Below are positions 7,935-16,339 of a stretch of DNA of 47,379 bases, in pieces. The notes under the pieces were generated by a model. It ran no database searches. It saw only the letters and a program-made list of their open reading frames with translations, and was not told the origin of the DNA. The stretch's first letter is position 1; each line of letters begins with the position of its first letter. A program made the translations under genes and the position numbers. The DNA is from Ruminococcaceae bacterium UBA1405 (lineage in GTDB: Bacteria > Bacillota > Clostridia > Oscillospirales > Ruminococcaceae): contig DBQB01000048.1 of the NCBI GenBank assembly GCA_002305685.1, forward strand, positions 1-47,379. The letters are read 5' to 3'.

Positions 7935-8010
7935 TATCCGCTCTGATTTTTGCCGTATTACGGGAAAACCGGAGCGGATATTTGCATGTTATCCCCTGAT
8001 CTTGTATAAT
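7935..8010 (+). promoter_or_regulatory. Internal promoter for thiM-thiE, with upstream hairpin
   Basis: TTGCAT (7982-7987) and TATAAT (8005-8010) are 17 bases apart, 30 bases before the thiM start. A 9-bp inverted repeat (TATCCGCTC 7935-7943 with GAGCGGATA 7972-7980) lies just before it, between thiW and thiM; it lacks a clear T tail, so it may be an operator or mRNA-stabilising hairpin. This promoter lies downstream of the riboswitch and would escape it. Confidence 0.7.
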
Positions 8011-8041
8011 GAAGCTGTTGTTGCGGAAAGGAGAGGCTGTA

Positions 8042-8851
8042 ATGTTCGACGCCGAAATAAAACTGCTGCGGGAAAATCCCCCGCTGGTACACTGTATCAC
8101 CAACCCCGTTACCATCAACGACTGTGCCAATCTGCTGCTTTCCTGTGGGGCATCCCCCATCATGGCGGACGATCCCATGGAAACCGCTGAGGTGGTCTCA
8201 TCCGCCTCGGCTCTGGTTCTGAATCTGGGAATGCCCAATCCCCGTAAACTGGAAGGGATGCTGACGGCCGGAAAGGAAGCCAACCGAAGAAAGATTCCGG
8301 TGGTTCTGGATCCGGTCGGCGTTGGCGTCTCCCGCTTTCGCATCGAGAGCGTACAGCGCCTGCTCAAAGAAATCGAGTTTTCGGTCATCCGGGGAAACAT
8401 CAGCGAGATTCATGCTCTCTGTGGAATTGCCTCCAGCTCCCGCGGTGTGGACGCCCTGGCAGATATGACCCAGGAACAGATCCACGACGCGGTGCATCAT
8501 CTTGCCAATGCCACCGGCGCTGTAGTAGCGGTAAGCGCCGCCACCGATGTGGTGACCGATGGGCTGCGCCGCATCCACATTCACGGCGGCACCCCTCTTA
8601 TGTCCCGGATTTCCGGAACCGGCTGTATGCTTACCGCACTGATCGGAATGTTTTGCGGCGTGCTGCCCCAGGACCCACTGAAAGCCGCCACCATCGCCTG
8701 CGCACTGATGAAACGGTTTGGAGAGCACGCAGCGCTGATGATGGAGTGCCGAAATACTGGCTTCAGCTCCATGCGCCGCTATCTCATCGATACCGCCAGC
8801 CGTCTGGACTTTCTGGCATTGCAAGGAGGTTTTCACATTGAAGATTGGTAA
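8042..8851 (+). CDS. thiM: Hydroxyethylthiazole kinase ThiM
   Basis: This enzyme phosphorylates 4-methyl-5-(2-hydroxyethyl)thiazole with ATP, a salvage step of thiamine synthesis. The 269-residue length is normal for this ribokinase-like family. The N-terminal HCITNPVTINDCAN and MADDP region binds the thiazole, VLDPVGVG lines the nucleotide site, and SGTGCMLTAL holds the anion hole with the catalytic Cys. The ATG at 8042 is 8 bases after AAGGAG. It overlaps the ThiE fusion gene by 14 bases, so the two are translationally coupled. With thiW upstream the three genes form a thiazole salvage route. Confidence 0.97.
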   Translation: MFDAEIKLLRENPPLVHCITNPVTINDCANLLLSCGASPIMADDPMETAEVVSSASALVLNLGMPNPRKLEGMLTAGKEANRRKIPVVLDPVGVGVSRFRIESVQRLLKEIEFSVIRGNISEIHALCGIASSSRGVDALADMTQEQIHDAVHHLANATGAVVAVSAATDVVTDGLRRIHIHGGTPLMSRISGTGCMLTALIGMFCGVLPQDPLKAATIACALMKRFGEHAALMMECRNTGFSSMRRYLIDTASRLDFLALQGGFHIEDW

Positions 8852-10139
8852 AAAAGATATGCTGCTCTATGCAGTGACCGACCGAAGCTGGCTTGCACCC
8901 GGAGAAACCCTTGCACAAAAGGTAGAACAGGCAGCGCAAGGCGGGGTAACCTGTATCCAGCTGCGGGAAAAACACGCTTCTGACCAGGAATTTATCGCTC
9001 TGGCCAAACAGCTCAAACCCATCTGCGCTGCTTACCAGTTGCCGCTGATCATCAACGATAATCTGACAGTAGCTATGGCAGTGGACGCCGACGGCGTCCA
9101 TGTGGGGCAAAAGGATATGTCCCTTCCCCAGGCAAGGGCACTGCTGGGTCCCGATAAAATCATCGGAACCAGCGCCCACAATGTGGAGGAAGCCAAACGT
9201 GCGGTGGAACAGGGCGCGGATTATATCGGCGTAGGCGCAGTGTTTGGCTCCTCCACCAAAACCGACGCCACCTACCTATCCCCCCAAACCCTTCGCGCCA
9301 TCACCCAGGCAGTCAAAATCCCGGTGGTAGCCATCGGCGGCATCAACGAGAGAAATATCCTCTCGCTGCACGGCAGCGGTGTGGACGGCGTAGCGGTGGT
9401 TTCGGCGATTTTCGCCCAGAAGGACGCTGCGCTGGCAGCCAAACGGCTGCGGGCGCTTTCCACAAAAATGGTGCATGGGAAACTGCGCTGCGCCATCTTT
9501 GATGCGGATGGTACCCTGACCGATTCCATGTACATCTGGGAAAACGCCGGCAGCCAGCTGCTCAAAAATCATCAAATTCCGGCGCCGCCCGATCTGCGCA
9601 GCCAGCTGGGACCGATGACGTTGCGGCAGACCGCCGCCTATTTTAACCAGCATTATGGAATCCATGAGACTGAGGAGGAGACCATGGAGGAAATCTGCAA
9701 GCAGGTGGAGGATGAATATTTTTACCGGGTTCCGGCCAAGGCCCATGTGGAGAAGGTTCTGTCCTGGCTGCGGCAGCAGGGGATCGCCATCTGTATCCTC
9801 ACCGCCTCTGAGCGCTATCACGTGCAGGCTGCCTGCCAGCGCCTGGGGATTCTCAAGTATTTTGAGAAGATTTTCACCTGCACCGAGCTGGGAATGAGCA
9901 AGCACGATCCAAATATCTTCGGTTTGGTCTGTAAATCCATGGGCGTTAAACCCTGGGAGACGGTGGTATTTGAGGACGCGCTGCACGCGGTGAAAACCGC
10001 TTCCGATTCGGGATACTTCACCGTGGCGGTGGACGACCGATACAACCAGGACAAAACCGAAGCGCTGCAACAGACGGCTGACTGGTTTATCCGGGATTAC
10101 ACCGAGACCATCGAAAAATTAAAACCCTTTGTAGAATGA
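8838..10139 (+). CDS. thiE: Thiamine phosphate synthase ThiE fused to a HAD hydrolase
   Basis: A 433-residue fusion. Residues 1-210 are ThiE, joining HMP-pyrophosphate and thiazole phosphate to thiamine phosphate: CIQLREK, GVHVGQKDM, GTSAHN and GVGAVFGSSTK mark the phosphate and pyrimidine sites. Residues 214-433 are a HAD-IA phosphatase: the nucleophile motif is FDADGTLTDS (Asp about 220), a helical cap covers about 230-300, the Thr of motif II is in LTASERY, the Lys of motif III in MSKHDP and the acidic pair in VFEDALHA. The start is TTG at 8838, 7 bases after AGGAGGT; ATG 8859 is the alternative. The HAD part may dephosphorylate thiamine phosphate so that a pyrophosphokinase can make TPP, or may act on a precursor (inference). 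There is no stop or frameshift between the domains. Confidence 0.93.
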   Translation: MKIGKKDMLLYAVTDRSWLAPGETLAQKVEQAAQGGVTCIQLREKHASDQEFIALAKQLKPICAAYQLPLIINDNLTVAMAVDADGVHVGQKDMSLPQARALLGPDKIIGTSAHNVEEAKRAVEQGADYIGVGAVFGSSTKTDATYLSPQTLRAITQAVKIPVVAIGGINERNILSLHGSGVDGVAVVSAIFAQKDAALAAKRLRALSTKMVHGKLRCAIFDADGTLTDSMYIWENAGSQLLKNHQIPAPPDLRSQLGPMTLRQTAAYFNQHYGIHETEEETMEEICKQVEDEYFYRVPAKAHVEKVLSWLRQQGIAICILTASERYHVQAACQRLGILKYFEKIFTCTELGMSKHDPNIFGLVCKSMGVKPWETVVFEDALHAVKTASDSGYFTVAVDDRYNQDKTEALQQTADWFIRDYTETIEKLKPFVE

Positions 10140-10275
10140 CCGAAGCAAGGCCCTCACCAACCTTTCAGATGGCCAAAAATCCTGCCTTTGTCTCCGCTTT
10201 TTCTACACCAAAACCGCACATATGGCCATTTCTTGTCACTTTGAATCTGGAATTTCATAGAAAGAAGGCGTTGAT

Positions 10276-11331
10276 ATGATGGATCTCACCCCTTATCGTG
10301 ACGAGCTCATGCAAACCGCCCGCCAGCTGCTGGAGGTGGACAGCCCTACCGGCTATTGCCGGGACGTGATCGCACTGATACAACAAAAGGCGCAGGCATT
10401 GGGGTATGGTTTCTCCACCATCCAAAAAGGCTGCGGCATCATCACCATTCCCGGTCGGGATACCAGCAAAACGGTAATGCTTTCCGGCCATGTGGATACG
10501 CTGGGACTGATGGTGCGTTCCATCACCGAGGACGGTATGCTCACCTTTGTCCCGCTGGGAGGTCCTATCGTCCCCACACTGGACGGAGAGTACTGCCGCA
10601 TCCGCACCAGAAGCGGCCAGGTATATACCGGAACCATTCTCAGCCTGAGCCCTGCCGCACACGTATTTCCCGACAGCAAAACCCGTCCCCGTGTTCCGGA
10701 GGAGATGGCGGTGCGTCTGGATGCGGTGGTGCGTAAAAAGGAAGACGTGGAGGCTTTGGGCATCGGGACTGGTGATTTCATCTGCATCGATCCCAAAACT
10801 CAGATCACCGAAAATGGGTTTCTCAAATCCCGCTTTATCGACAACAAAGGCGGCAGCGCCTGTATGCTGACGCTGGCCTCCATCCTCAGCAACCGCAAAC
10901 TGGTTCCCAAGTATAACACCCTGCTGTTCTTCTCCATCTATGAAGAGGTCGGGCACGGAGCAGCCTATGTTCCCCAGCAGGTCAGCGAGGTTCTGGCGGT
11001 GGATATGGGATGCATCGGAATGGATCTGAGCTGTACGGAATATGATGTCTCCATCTGCGCCAAGGATTCCAGCGGACCCTATGACTACGATATGGTGGGA
11101 GAACTGATCGCGCTGGCAAAAGAGCATAACCTCTCCTACGCTGTGGATATCTATCCTTTCTATGGCTCTGACGTCAGCGCATCCCTCAAAGGCGGCAACA
11201 ACATCCGCGGCGCCCTGATCGGCCCCGGCGTACACGCCTCCCATGGTATGGAACGCACCCACTGGGAGGGGCTGAAAAATACGCTGGCGCTGATGCTGGC
11301 TTATGTGGACCCTTCCGCTATGTCCCGGTAA
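10276..11331 (+). CDS. M42-family metallo-aminopeptidase
   Basis: A 351-residue cytosolic peptidase of the M42 group (deblocking/glutamyl aminopeptidases, often mislabelled endoglucanase). Metal ligands and catalytic residues are visible: SGHVDTLG, the bridging Asp in FIDNKGG, the catalytic Glu pair in YEEVGHG, AVDMG, and the last His in SHGMERTH. An inserted beta domain (about 75-160) is normal for the family. The ATG at 10276 is 7 bases after AAGAAGG. The 136-base gap before it has only a weak promoter-like TTGTCA. TraX follows 6 bases later, so they are probably cotranscribed. Confidence 0.93.
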   Translation: MMDLTPYRDELMQTARQLLEVDSPTGYCRDVIALIQQKAQALGYGFSTIQKGCGIITIPGRDTSKTVMLSGHVDTLGLMVRSITEDGMLTFVPLGGPIVPTLDGEYCRIRTRSGQVYTGTILSLSPAAHVFPDSKTRPRVPEEMAVRLDAVVRKKEDVEALGIGTGDFICIDPKTQITENGFLKSRFIDNKGGSACMLTLASILSNRKLVPKYNTLLFFSIYEEVGHGAAYVPQQVSEVLAVDMGCIGMDLSCTEYDVSICAKDSSGPYDYDMVGELIALAKEHNLSYAVDIYPFYGSDVSASLKGGNNIRGALIGPGVHASHGMERTHWEGLKNTLALMLAYVDPSAMSR

Positions 11332-11337
11332 AAGGTT

Positions 11338-12126
11338 ATGACAACCTCCGCTTTAAAACTTCTGGCCCTGGCGCTGATGGTGGTGGATCATATCGGGGCG
11401 TACCTACCCGGAACGCCGCTGTGGCTGCGCTATCTGGGAAGATGTTCAGCGCCGCTGTTTCTGTTCTGCCTGGCATGGGGGTTCCATTACACCCATAGTC
11501 CTAAAAGATACCTGTTACGGCTCTATCTGGGAGGGATTGCCACCGCACTGCTGGATGCGGCACTTCAGATTTTTGTGCCCAGGGAGACAGCGATGATGAC
11601 CAGCAACATCTTCCCCACCTTGTTGCTCACCGGCATCCTGATCTGTCTCAGGCAGCGTCCCCTGTCCGAATGTTTTTTCTTTTTCATCTGGCAGTGCCTG
11701 GATCTGCTGCTGCTGACCTGGCTGGTGACCCAGGTCGGGCTTCCCGGATGCGACGCCTATACCGCCACCGTCTTTTATAACGCCCTGTTTCCTTCCCTGA
11801 TTTACACCGAGGGAGGCGTCTTTGTGGTGCTGCTGGGCGTCGGCTTTGACCGCCTGAAACAAAATTCCAAAGCGCTCAGCCTGTGGTATCTGCTTTACTG
11901 TCTGCTCACCATCCTTCTGACCCATCCGCTGATTCCAAAACCCCAATGGCTGAGTCAGCTGGTGCGGTTTCCCGATTACCAGTGGATGATGGTAGGCGCA
12001 CTACCCTTTCTGCTGTTGTATAACGGAAAACGGGGTAAAACAAACCGCTTGTTTTTCTATCTGTTTTATCCGGCACATCTCTGCGTGCTTTATCTGCTGG
12101 GACGGGCTATGGAAACCTTTGCATAA
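11338..12126 (+). CDS. TraX-family membrane protein
   Basis: A 262-residue polytopic membrane protein with about eight hydrophobic segments. The N-terminus (LALALMVVDHIGAYL, then RYLGRCSAPLFLFCLAWGFHYT) is the signature of the TraX family, whose F-plasmid founder acetylates pilin. In chromosomes of Clostridia such proteins are common and are thought to be acyltransferase-like, acting on some surface molecule. No conjugation gene is near, so a plasmid role is unlikely. The ATG follows AAAAGG closely. It is probably cotranscribed with the M42 peptidase, and a hairpin terminator follows. Confidence 0.9.
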   Translation: MTTSALKLLALALMVVDHIGAYLPGTPLWLRYLGRCSAPLFLFCLAWGFHYTHSPKRYLLRLYLGGIATALLDAALQIFVPRETAMMTSNIFPTLLLTGILICLRQRPLSECFFFFIWQCLDLLLLTWLVTQVGLPGCDAYTATVFYNALFPSLIYTEGGVFVVLLGVGFDRLKQNSKALSLWYLLYCLLTILLTHPLIPKPQWLSQLVRFPDYQWMMVGALPFLLLYNGKRGKTNRLFFYLFYPAHLCVLYLLGRAMETFA

Positions 12127-12136
12127 TCTTATCTCT

Positions 12137-12172
12137 GCCGTCGGGAAACATCCCGGCGGCACTTTTGTCTTT
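12137..12172 (+). terminator. Terminator after the TraX gene
   Basis: A 10-bp stem (12137-12146 with 12151-12160, GCCGTCGGGA with one G-T pair) with a 4-nt loop is followed by a broken T-rich tail. It separates the peptidase/TraX unit from the ABC importer genes. Confidence 0.7.
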
Positions 12173-12268
12173 ATGGGTATATTTTACGGCAGAGCGAACA
12201 AACTATCAAAAGTAAACCGCTTCCAAAAAAATGCCTTCCCGAAGAAGATAGAAAGGATTGAGCGCGCT

Positions 12269-13624
12269 GTGAAAAAAATCATAACAATGCTGGTTGCGGC
12301 GGCTATGGCTTTCTCTGTCACAGCCTGCAGCCAGGAATCCAGTCAGACCGATTCCTCCACAAATAGCACCGGTACCTCCGCCAAAGCAAAAATCTATTAT
12401 CTCAACTTTAAACCGGAAATCGCAGAGGTTTATGAGGAAATTGCCAAGGCCTACCAGCAGGAAACCGGTGTTGAGCTCACCGTCGTGACCGCTGCTGCCG
12501 GAGGATATGAGCAGACGCTGAAATCGGAGATTGCCAAAGCGGAACCTCCCACCATCTTTCAGATCAACGGCCCTAGAGGATATGCGGGCTGGAAAGAATA
12601 CTGTGCCGACCTGAAAGATACCCAGCTGTACCAGCATCTCACCGACAAATCCTTGGCCATCACCGATGGGAACGGCGTTTATGGGATTCCCAATGTAGTA
12701 GAAGGTTATGGAATCATTTACAACGATGCCATCATGCAGCGATATTTTTCCACCCCAGGGGCAAAGGTATCCTCTATGGAAGAAATCCGCAGTTTTGAAA
12801 CCCTCAAAGAGGTGGTTGAGGATATGACCGCCAAAAAGGAGGAGTTGGGGATTCAGGGGGTTTTTGCCTCTACCTCCCTGAGTCCTGGAGAGGACTGGCG
12901 GTGGCACACCCATCTTGCCAATATCCCTCTGTACTATGAATTTACAGAAAATGATATTGATCTTTCCGGAGATGGGGTGAACACCATATCCCTACAGTAC
13001 AGCCGGCAGCTGCAAAACATTTTTGATCTATATCTGAATAATTCTGTCACCGAGCCCAAACTGCTGGGCAGCAAGCAGGTGGCAGATTCCATGGCAGAGT
13101 TCGCATTGGGTCAGTGCGCCATGGTACAAAATGGAAACTGGGCCTATAGTCAAATTTCTCAGGTGGACGGAAATACCGTACAGGCGGAGGATATCAAATT
13201 TCTTCCCATCTATACCGGCATTGCCGGAGAGAAGGACCAGGGAATCTGTATCGGAACCGAAAACTATCTTGCCATCAACCGCAAAGTTTCCCAGGAAAAG
13301 CAGCAGCTCTCGGCAGATTTCCTGTACTGGCTGTATTCCAGCGAAACCGGCAAGGACTTCGTTGTGAACCGTCTTGGATTCATCGCCCCGTTTGACACCT
13401 TCACGCCGTCAGAACAGCCCGACGACCCATTGGCGCAGGAGGTCATCCGTTGGATGAACACCGAAGAGGTTCGAAACATTCCTTGGTATTTCACCATTTT
13501 CCCCAATCAAGCGTTCAAAGATGACTTTGGAGCCACGCTGCTGCAATATGCTCAGGGCAGCAAGAATTGGGATCAGGTGACCCAGACGGTTGTCACCCGG
13601 TGGACAGAGGAATTTGGCTCATAA
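12269..13624 (+). CDS. Sugar ABC transporter substrate-binding lipoprotein
   Basis: The extracellular solute-binding protein (family 1) of a carbohydrate ABC importer, anchored by lipid. The signal peptide runs to a lipobox VTAC with the lipidated Cys at residue 20, followed by a Ser/Thr linker. The mature part has the two-lobe binding-protein pattern, with AEPPTIFQING, GYGIIYND and FALGQCAMVQNGNW being typical of multi-sugar binders. The start is taken as GTG at 12269 (451 residues); AAAGGA lies 12 bases upstream, slightly far. The longer open frame has no signal peptide at its start. Two permease genes follow. The sugar cannot be named from sequence. Confidence 0.93.
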   Translation: MKKIITMLVAAAMAFSVTACSQESSQTDSSTNSTGTSAKAKIYYLNFKPEIAEVYEEIAKAYQQETGVELTVVTAAAGGYEQTLKSEIAKAEPPTIFQINGPRGYAGWKEYCADLKDTQLYQHLTDKSLAITDGNGVYGIPNVVEGYGIIYNDAIMQRYFSTPGAKVSSMEEIRSFETLKEVVEDMTAKKEELGIQGVFASTSLSPGEDWRWHTHLANIPLYYEFTENDIDLSGDGVNTISLQYSRQLQNIFDLYLNNSVTEPKLLGSKQVADSMAEFALGQCAMVQNGNWAYSQISQVDGNTVQAEDIKFLPIYTGIAGEKDQGICIGTENYLAINRKVSQEKQQLSADFLYWLYSSETGKDFVVNRLGFIAPFDTFTPSEQPDDPLAQEVIRWMNTEEVRNIPWYFTIFPNQAFKDDFGATLLQYAQGSKNWDQVTQTVVTRWTEEFGS

Positions 13625-13673
13625 CTGCAAAAGCCTCCCACCAGTTTGATTCAAAGACCATTACCGTAGCTGT

Positions 13674-13713
13674 CGCAAAACAAACCCCGGAGTCCCGCTC
13701 CATCCATTTTGCG
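13674..13713 (+). other. Intercistronic stem-loop between binding protein and permease
   Basis: CGCAAAA (13674-13680) pairs with TTTTGCG (13707-13713), with a smaller GGAG/CTCC hairpin inside. There is no T run. Such structures after binding-protein genes often protect the upstream mRNA so that the binding protein is made in excess; that role is inferred. The rest of the 118-base gap holds only the ribosome site of the next gene. Confidence 0.45.
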
Positions 13714-13742
13714 GCGGATATACGGATATAAAGGATTCGCCA

Positions 13743-14588
13743 ATGGAAAAAACATTGAAAAAGTACTTTCCTCTCTTCCTGCTCCCCACCCTTCTGGCAT
13801 TTCTCATCGCATTTTTGATTCCTTTCGGAATGGGGATTTATCTTTCTTTCACCCAATTCACCACCGTCACCGACGCTCAGTGGGTGGGACTGGACAACTA
13901 CCGGCGCGCTTTTACCGCCAACCAGGATTTTAGAAATGCGCTGTGGTTTACCGTAAAGTTTACAATCGTGTCTGTCGTCACCGTCAATCTCTTTGCCTTC
14001 CTTCTGGCCCTTTTCTTGACCCAAGGGGTACGGGCAACCAACCTGTTCCGCACTGTGTTTTTTATGCCGAATTTAATTGGTGGGATTGTGCTGGGGTATC
14101 TTTGGCAACTGATCATCAACGGCGTCCTGCGCTATTGGGGCGTGGACATCACCTTCTCCGCCAACTATGGGTTTTGGGGGTTGGTGGTGCTGATGAACTG
14201 GCAGATGACCGGCTATATGATGATCATCTACATTGCCGGGCTGCAAAATATCCCTCACGCCCTCACCGAAGCGGCCGCCATCGACGGGGCCAGCTATTTT
14301 CAGATCTTACGGCATATCATCCTGCCCATGGTGATGCCGGCCACCACCATCTGTACCTTTCTGACCCTCACCAACTCTTTTAAACTGTTTGATCAAAATC
14401 TTGCCCTCACCGCCGGAGCTCCCGGCAAAGAGAGCGCCATGCTGGCGCTGGATATCTACAATACGTTCTATGGAAGAATCGGTTATGAGGGGGTTGGACA
14501 GGCAAAAGCCGTGATCTTTTTCCTGATTCTCGCGCTGATTGCCTTTGTGCAGCTCTCCCTCACCCGAAGCAAGGAGGTGTCCCAGTGA
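13743..14588 (+). CDS. Sugar ABC transporter permease, MalF/UgpA type
   Basis: A 281-residue inner-membrane subunit with six predicted helices. The EAA loop that docks the ATPase is seen as EAAAIDGASYF (about residues 179-189) followed by PMVMP. The first helix follows a short cytoplasmic N-terminus, LLPTLLAFLIAF. The ATG is 7 bases after AAAGGA. Its stop overlaps the GTG of the next permease by 4 bases, a sign of translational coupling. No ATPase gene follows, so a shared MsmK-like ATPase elsewhere must energise the importer (known for Firmicutes, inferred here). Confidence 0.95.
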   Translation: MEKTLKKYFPLFLLPTLLAFLIAFLIPFGMGIYLSFTQFTTVTDAQWVGLDNYRRAFTANQDFRNALWFTVKFTIVSVVTVNLFAFLLALFLTQGVRATNLFRTVFFMPNLIGGIVLGYLWQLIINGVLRYWGVDITFSANYGFWGLVVLMNWQMTGYMMIIYIAGLQNIPHALTEAAAIDGASYFQILRHIILPMVMPATTICTFLTLTNSFKLFDQNLALTAGAPGKESAMLALDIYNTFYGRIGYEGVGQAKAVIFFLILALIAFVQLSLTRSKEVSQ

Positions 14589-15418
14589 AATCCATGAAAC
14601 TCCATCGGGAAATCCAGTTTTGGCTGCTGGTATTTCTTGCTCTCGCCTTTCTTGCCCCCATTGGGATCGTACTGTATAACTCCTTTAAGGGTCAGTTTTA
14701 TATTACCGATAATCCCTTCGCGTTCCCCTCAAAAGAAACCTTTGCGGGGCTGCGCAACTATATCAGCGGTATTGAAAAGACGGATTTTTTCCGCGCATTT
14801 GGTTATTCCCTGTTTATTACGGTCGGTTCGGTGGCGGCGATTGTATTGTTGTGTTCTATGACGGCATGGTATCTGGTTCGGGTACAAAACATCTTTACCA
14901 AAGCGCTGTATTATCTGTTTGTCTTCAGCATGATTGTCCCATTTCAGATGGTCATGTTTACCATGTCCAAAATCGTCAATCTGCTGCGGCTGGACCATCC
15001 GCTGGGACTTACAGTGGTCTACCTGGGATTTGGCGCAGGACTTTCGGTATTTATGTTCAGCGGATTTGTCAGAGGAATTCCACTGGAAATCGAGGAAGCC
15101 GCCATGATCGATGGCAGCGGACCGGTGCAAACCTTTTTCCAAATCGTATTTCCCATCCTCAGGCCCACCGCCATCACCGTCGCCATCCTCAACGCCATGT
15201 GGATCTGGAACGACTATCTGCTTCCCTATCTGACCATTGGGAGCAAATACCGAACCATCCCTGTGGCGATTCAGTATCTACAGGGCGGCTACGGTTCCCG
15301 GGATATGGGGGCACTGATGGCAATGTTAATTCTTTCCATCATCCCTATTGTAATCTTTTATCTCTCTGCTCAGAAATACATCATCAGCGGCGTGGTAGCC
15401 GGAGCGGTAAAGGGATGA
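14585..15418 (+). CDS. Sugar ABC transporter permease, MalG/UgpE type
   Basis: A 277-residue second permease with six helices. The EAA motif is EEAAMIDGSGP (about residues 176-186). The C-terminus ends in the common AQKYIISGVVAGAVKG of MalG-like permeases. The start is GTG at 14585 with AAGGAGGTG directly upstream, overlapping the stop of the first permease. It ends the operon, and a strong hairpin follows 48 bases later. Confidence 0.95.
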   Translation: MKSMKLHREIQFWLLVFLALAFLAPIGIVLYNSFKGQFYITDNPFAFPSKETFAGLRNYISGIEKTDFFRAFGYSLFITVGSVAAIVLLCSMTAWYLVRVQNIFTKALYYLFVFSMIVPFQMVMFTMSKIVNLLRLDHPLGLTVVYLGFGAGLSVFMFSGFVRGIPLEIEEAAMIDGSGPVQTFFQIVFPILRPTAITVAILNAMWIWNDYLLPYLTIGSKYRTIPVAIQYLQGGYGSRDMGALMAMLILSIIPIVIFYLSAQKYIISGVVAGAVKG

Positions 15419-15465
15419 TTCCTGGTTCCGATATATCGTCTTATACGCTCACCCCAAACCCATTT

Positions 15466-15533
15466 CCCAAACGACACGCCCGGAGCCCTATCTGATAGGA
15501 CTCCGGGCGTGTCGTTTGGGTGTTTTGTTGTTT
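15466..15533 (+). terminator. Long perfect hairpin terminator of the ABC importer operon
   Basis: A perfect 20-bp inverted repeat (15466-15485 with 15501-15520, core ACGACACGCCCGGAG) encloses a loop that itself pairs CCTATC/GATAGG. T-rich sequence follows on the + strand. It lies between the importer operon and the convergent exonuclease gene and may serve both. Confidence 0.88.
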
Positions 15534-15557
15534 TACAAACGAAACAGCCTATTTGTT

Positions 15558-16163
15558 TCATCGATTGGCCTGCTCCAGAGAAAATCCTTGCTGCTGCGCA
15601 TACTGCTTCATATATTCATAGCATTTCATCGTTTGAATGGCGTCGGAGAGTGCGCGATGTTCCACCGTATCTCCAATTCCAAAATACTGAATCAGGGTGG
15701 AGAGCTTATGATTGGGAAGCTGAGGGAACAGCAGCCGGGAGATGCGCAAGGTATCCATATATGGATTTGCCACCCTGCGATGCAGCACCACCATAGAATG
15801 ATATCGGATAAAGCGAAGGTCAAAGGCGGTATTGTGTCCCAAAAGCAGATCATTCCCCAAAAAAGCCAAAAAAGTGGGAAGCACCGCTTCGATCCTGGGG
15901 GCATCCATCACCATTGCATTATCGATGCCGGTCAGCTGGGTAATAAAGGAACTGATCTCCTTGGTGGGACGGATCAGCTGTGAAAACCGTCCCACCTCCT
16001 CCCCGTCCTTCATGCGCACAGCAGCCAGCTCTAAAATTTGTTCCTGCGCCGGATTCAGGCCAGTGGTCTCAATATCCAGAGCGACATAACGAGAGACATG
16101 AGCCAAGATACTTTTTTTCGGCGGATCTGCAAAAGATCCCTTCTGGGGCACGGAGGGCTGCAT
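15558..16163 (-). CDS. DEDDh 3'-5' exonuclease (DnaQ/PolC epsilon type)
   Basis: A 201-residue stand-alone proofreading-type exonuclease. Exo I is ALDIETTGL (about residue 29), Exo II GHNTAFDLRF (about 109) and Exo III EHRALSDAIQ, carrying the catalytic His and last Asp (about 173-179). It resembles the exonuclease domain of PolC or DinG without the polymerase or helicase part. The ATG at 16163 follows AAAGGTG; the longer frame covers the promoter and is rejected. Its role in repair or RNA/DNA trimming cannot be fixed. It diverges from the cotJ operon. Confidence 0.9.
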   Translation of the reverse strand: MQPSVPQKGSFADPPKKSILAHVSRYVALDIETTGLNPAQEQILELAAVRMKDGEEVGRFSQLIRPTKEISSFITQLTGIDNAMVMDAPRIEAVLPTFLAFLGNDLLLGHNTAFDLRFIRYHSMVVLHRRVANPYMDTLRISRLLFPQLPNHKLSTLIQYFGIGDTVEHRALSDAIQTMKCYEYMKQYAQQQGFSLEQANR

Positions 16164-16179
16164 AGCTGTATCACCTTTC

Positions 16180-16208
16180 GAATAAATGTTCTTTCGATAG
16201 CATACCAC
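16180..16208 (+). promoter_or_regulatory. Candidate sigma-E promoter of cotJABC
   Basis: GAATAAA (16180-16186) and CATACCAC (16201-16208) are 14 bases apart. They match the known mother-cell sigma-E pattern (KMATATT, 14 bases, CATACAnT) at 5 of 7 and about 6 of 8 positions. The -10 shares bases with the opposing sigma-A promoter. The leader to cotJA would be about 125 bases. Tentative: based on known sigma-E control of cotJ in Bacillus. Confidence 0.35.
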
Positions 16209-16227
16209 AAAATCATCTGCTCCGCAA
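16199..16227 (-). promoter_or_regulatory. Sigma-A promoter of the exonuclease gene
   Basis: Minus-strand TTGCGG (16222-16227) and TATGCT (16199-16204) are 17 bases apart, 35 bases before the ATG at 16163. Confidence 0.65.
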
Positions 16228-16339
16228 CGAGAATCCCGTGATTTCTTCACCCATCGGCTGAAAACTGCATATTCTGAACTGAGCGGCAGAAGTGGTTGTC
16301 ACAACGCCGCGCAAACCTTGACAGAAAGGAAATTGGCCC

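Noticed and set aside
11338..12126. TraX-like gene as a sign of a conjugative element
   Set aside because: No other transfer, relaxase or integrase gene is near; chromosomal TraX homologues are common in Clostridia.
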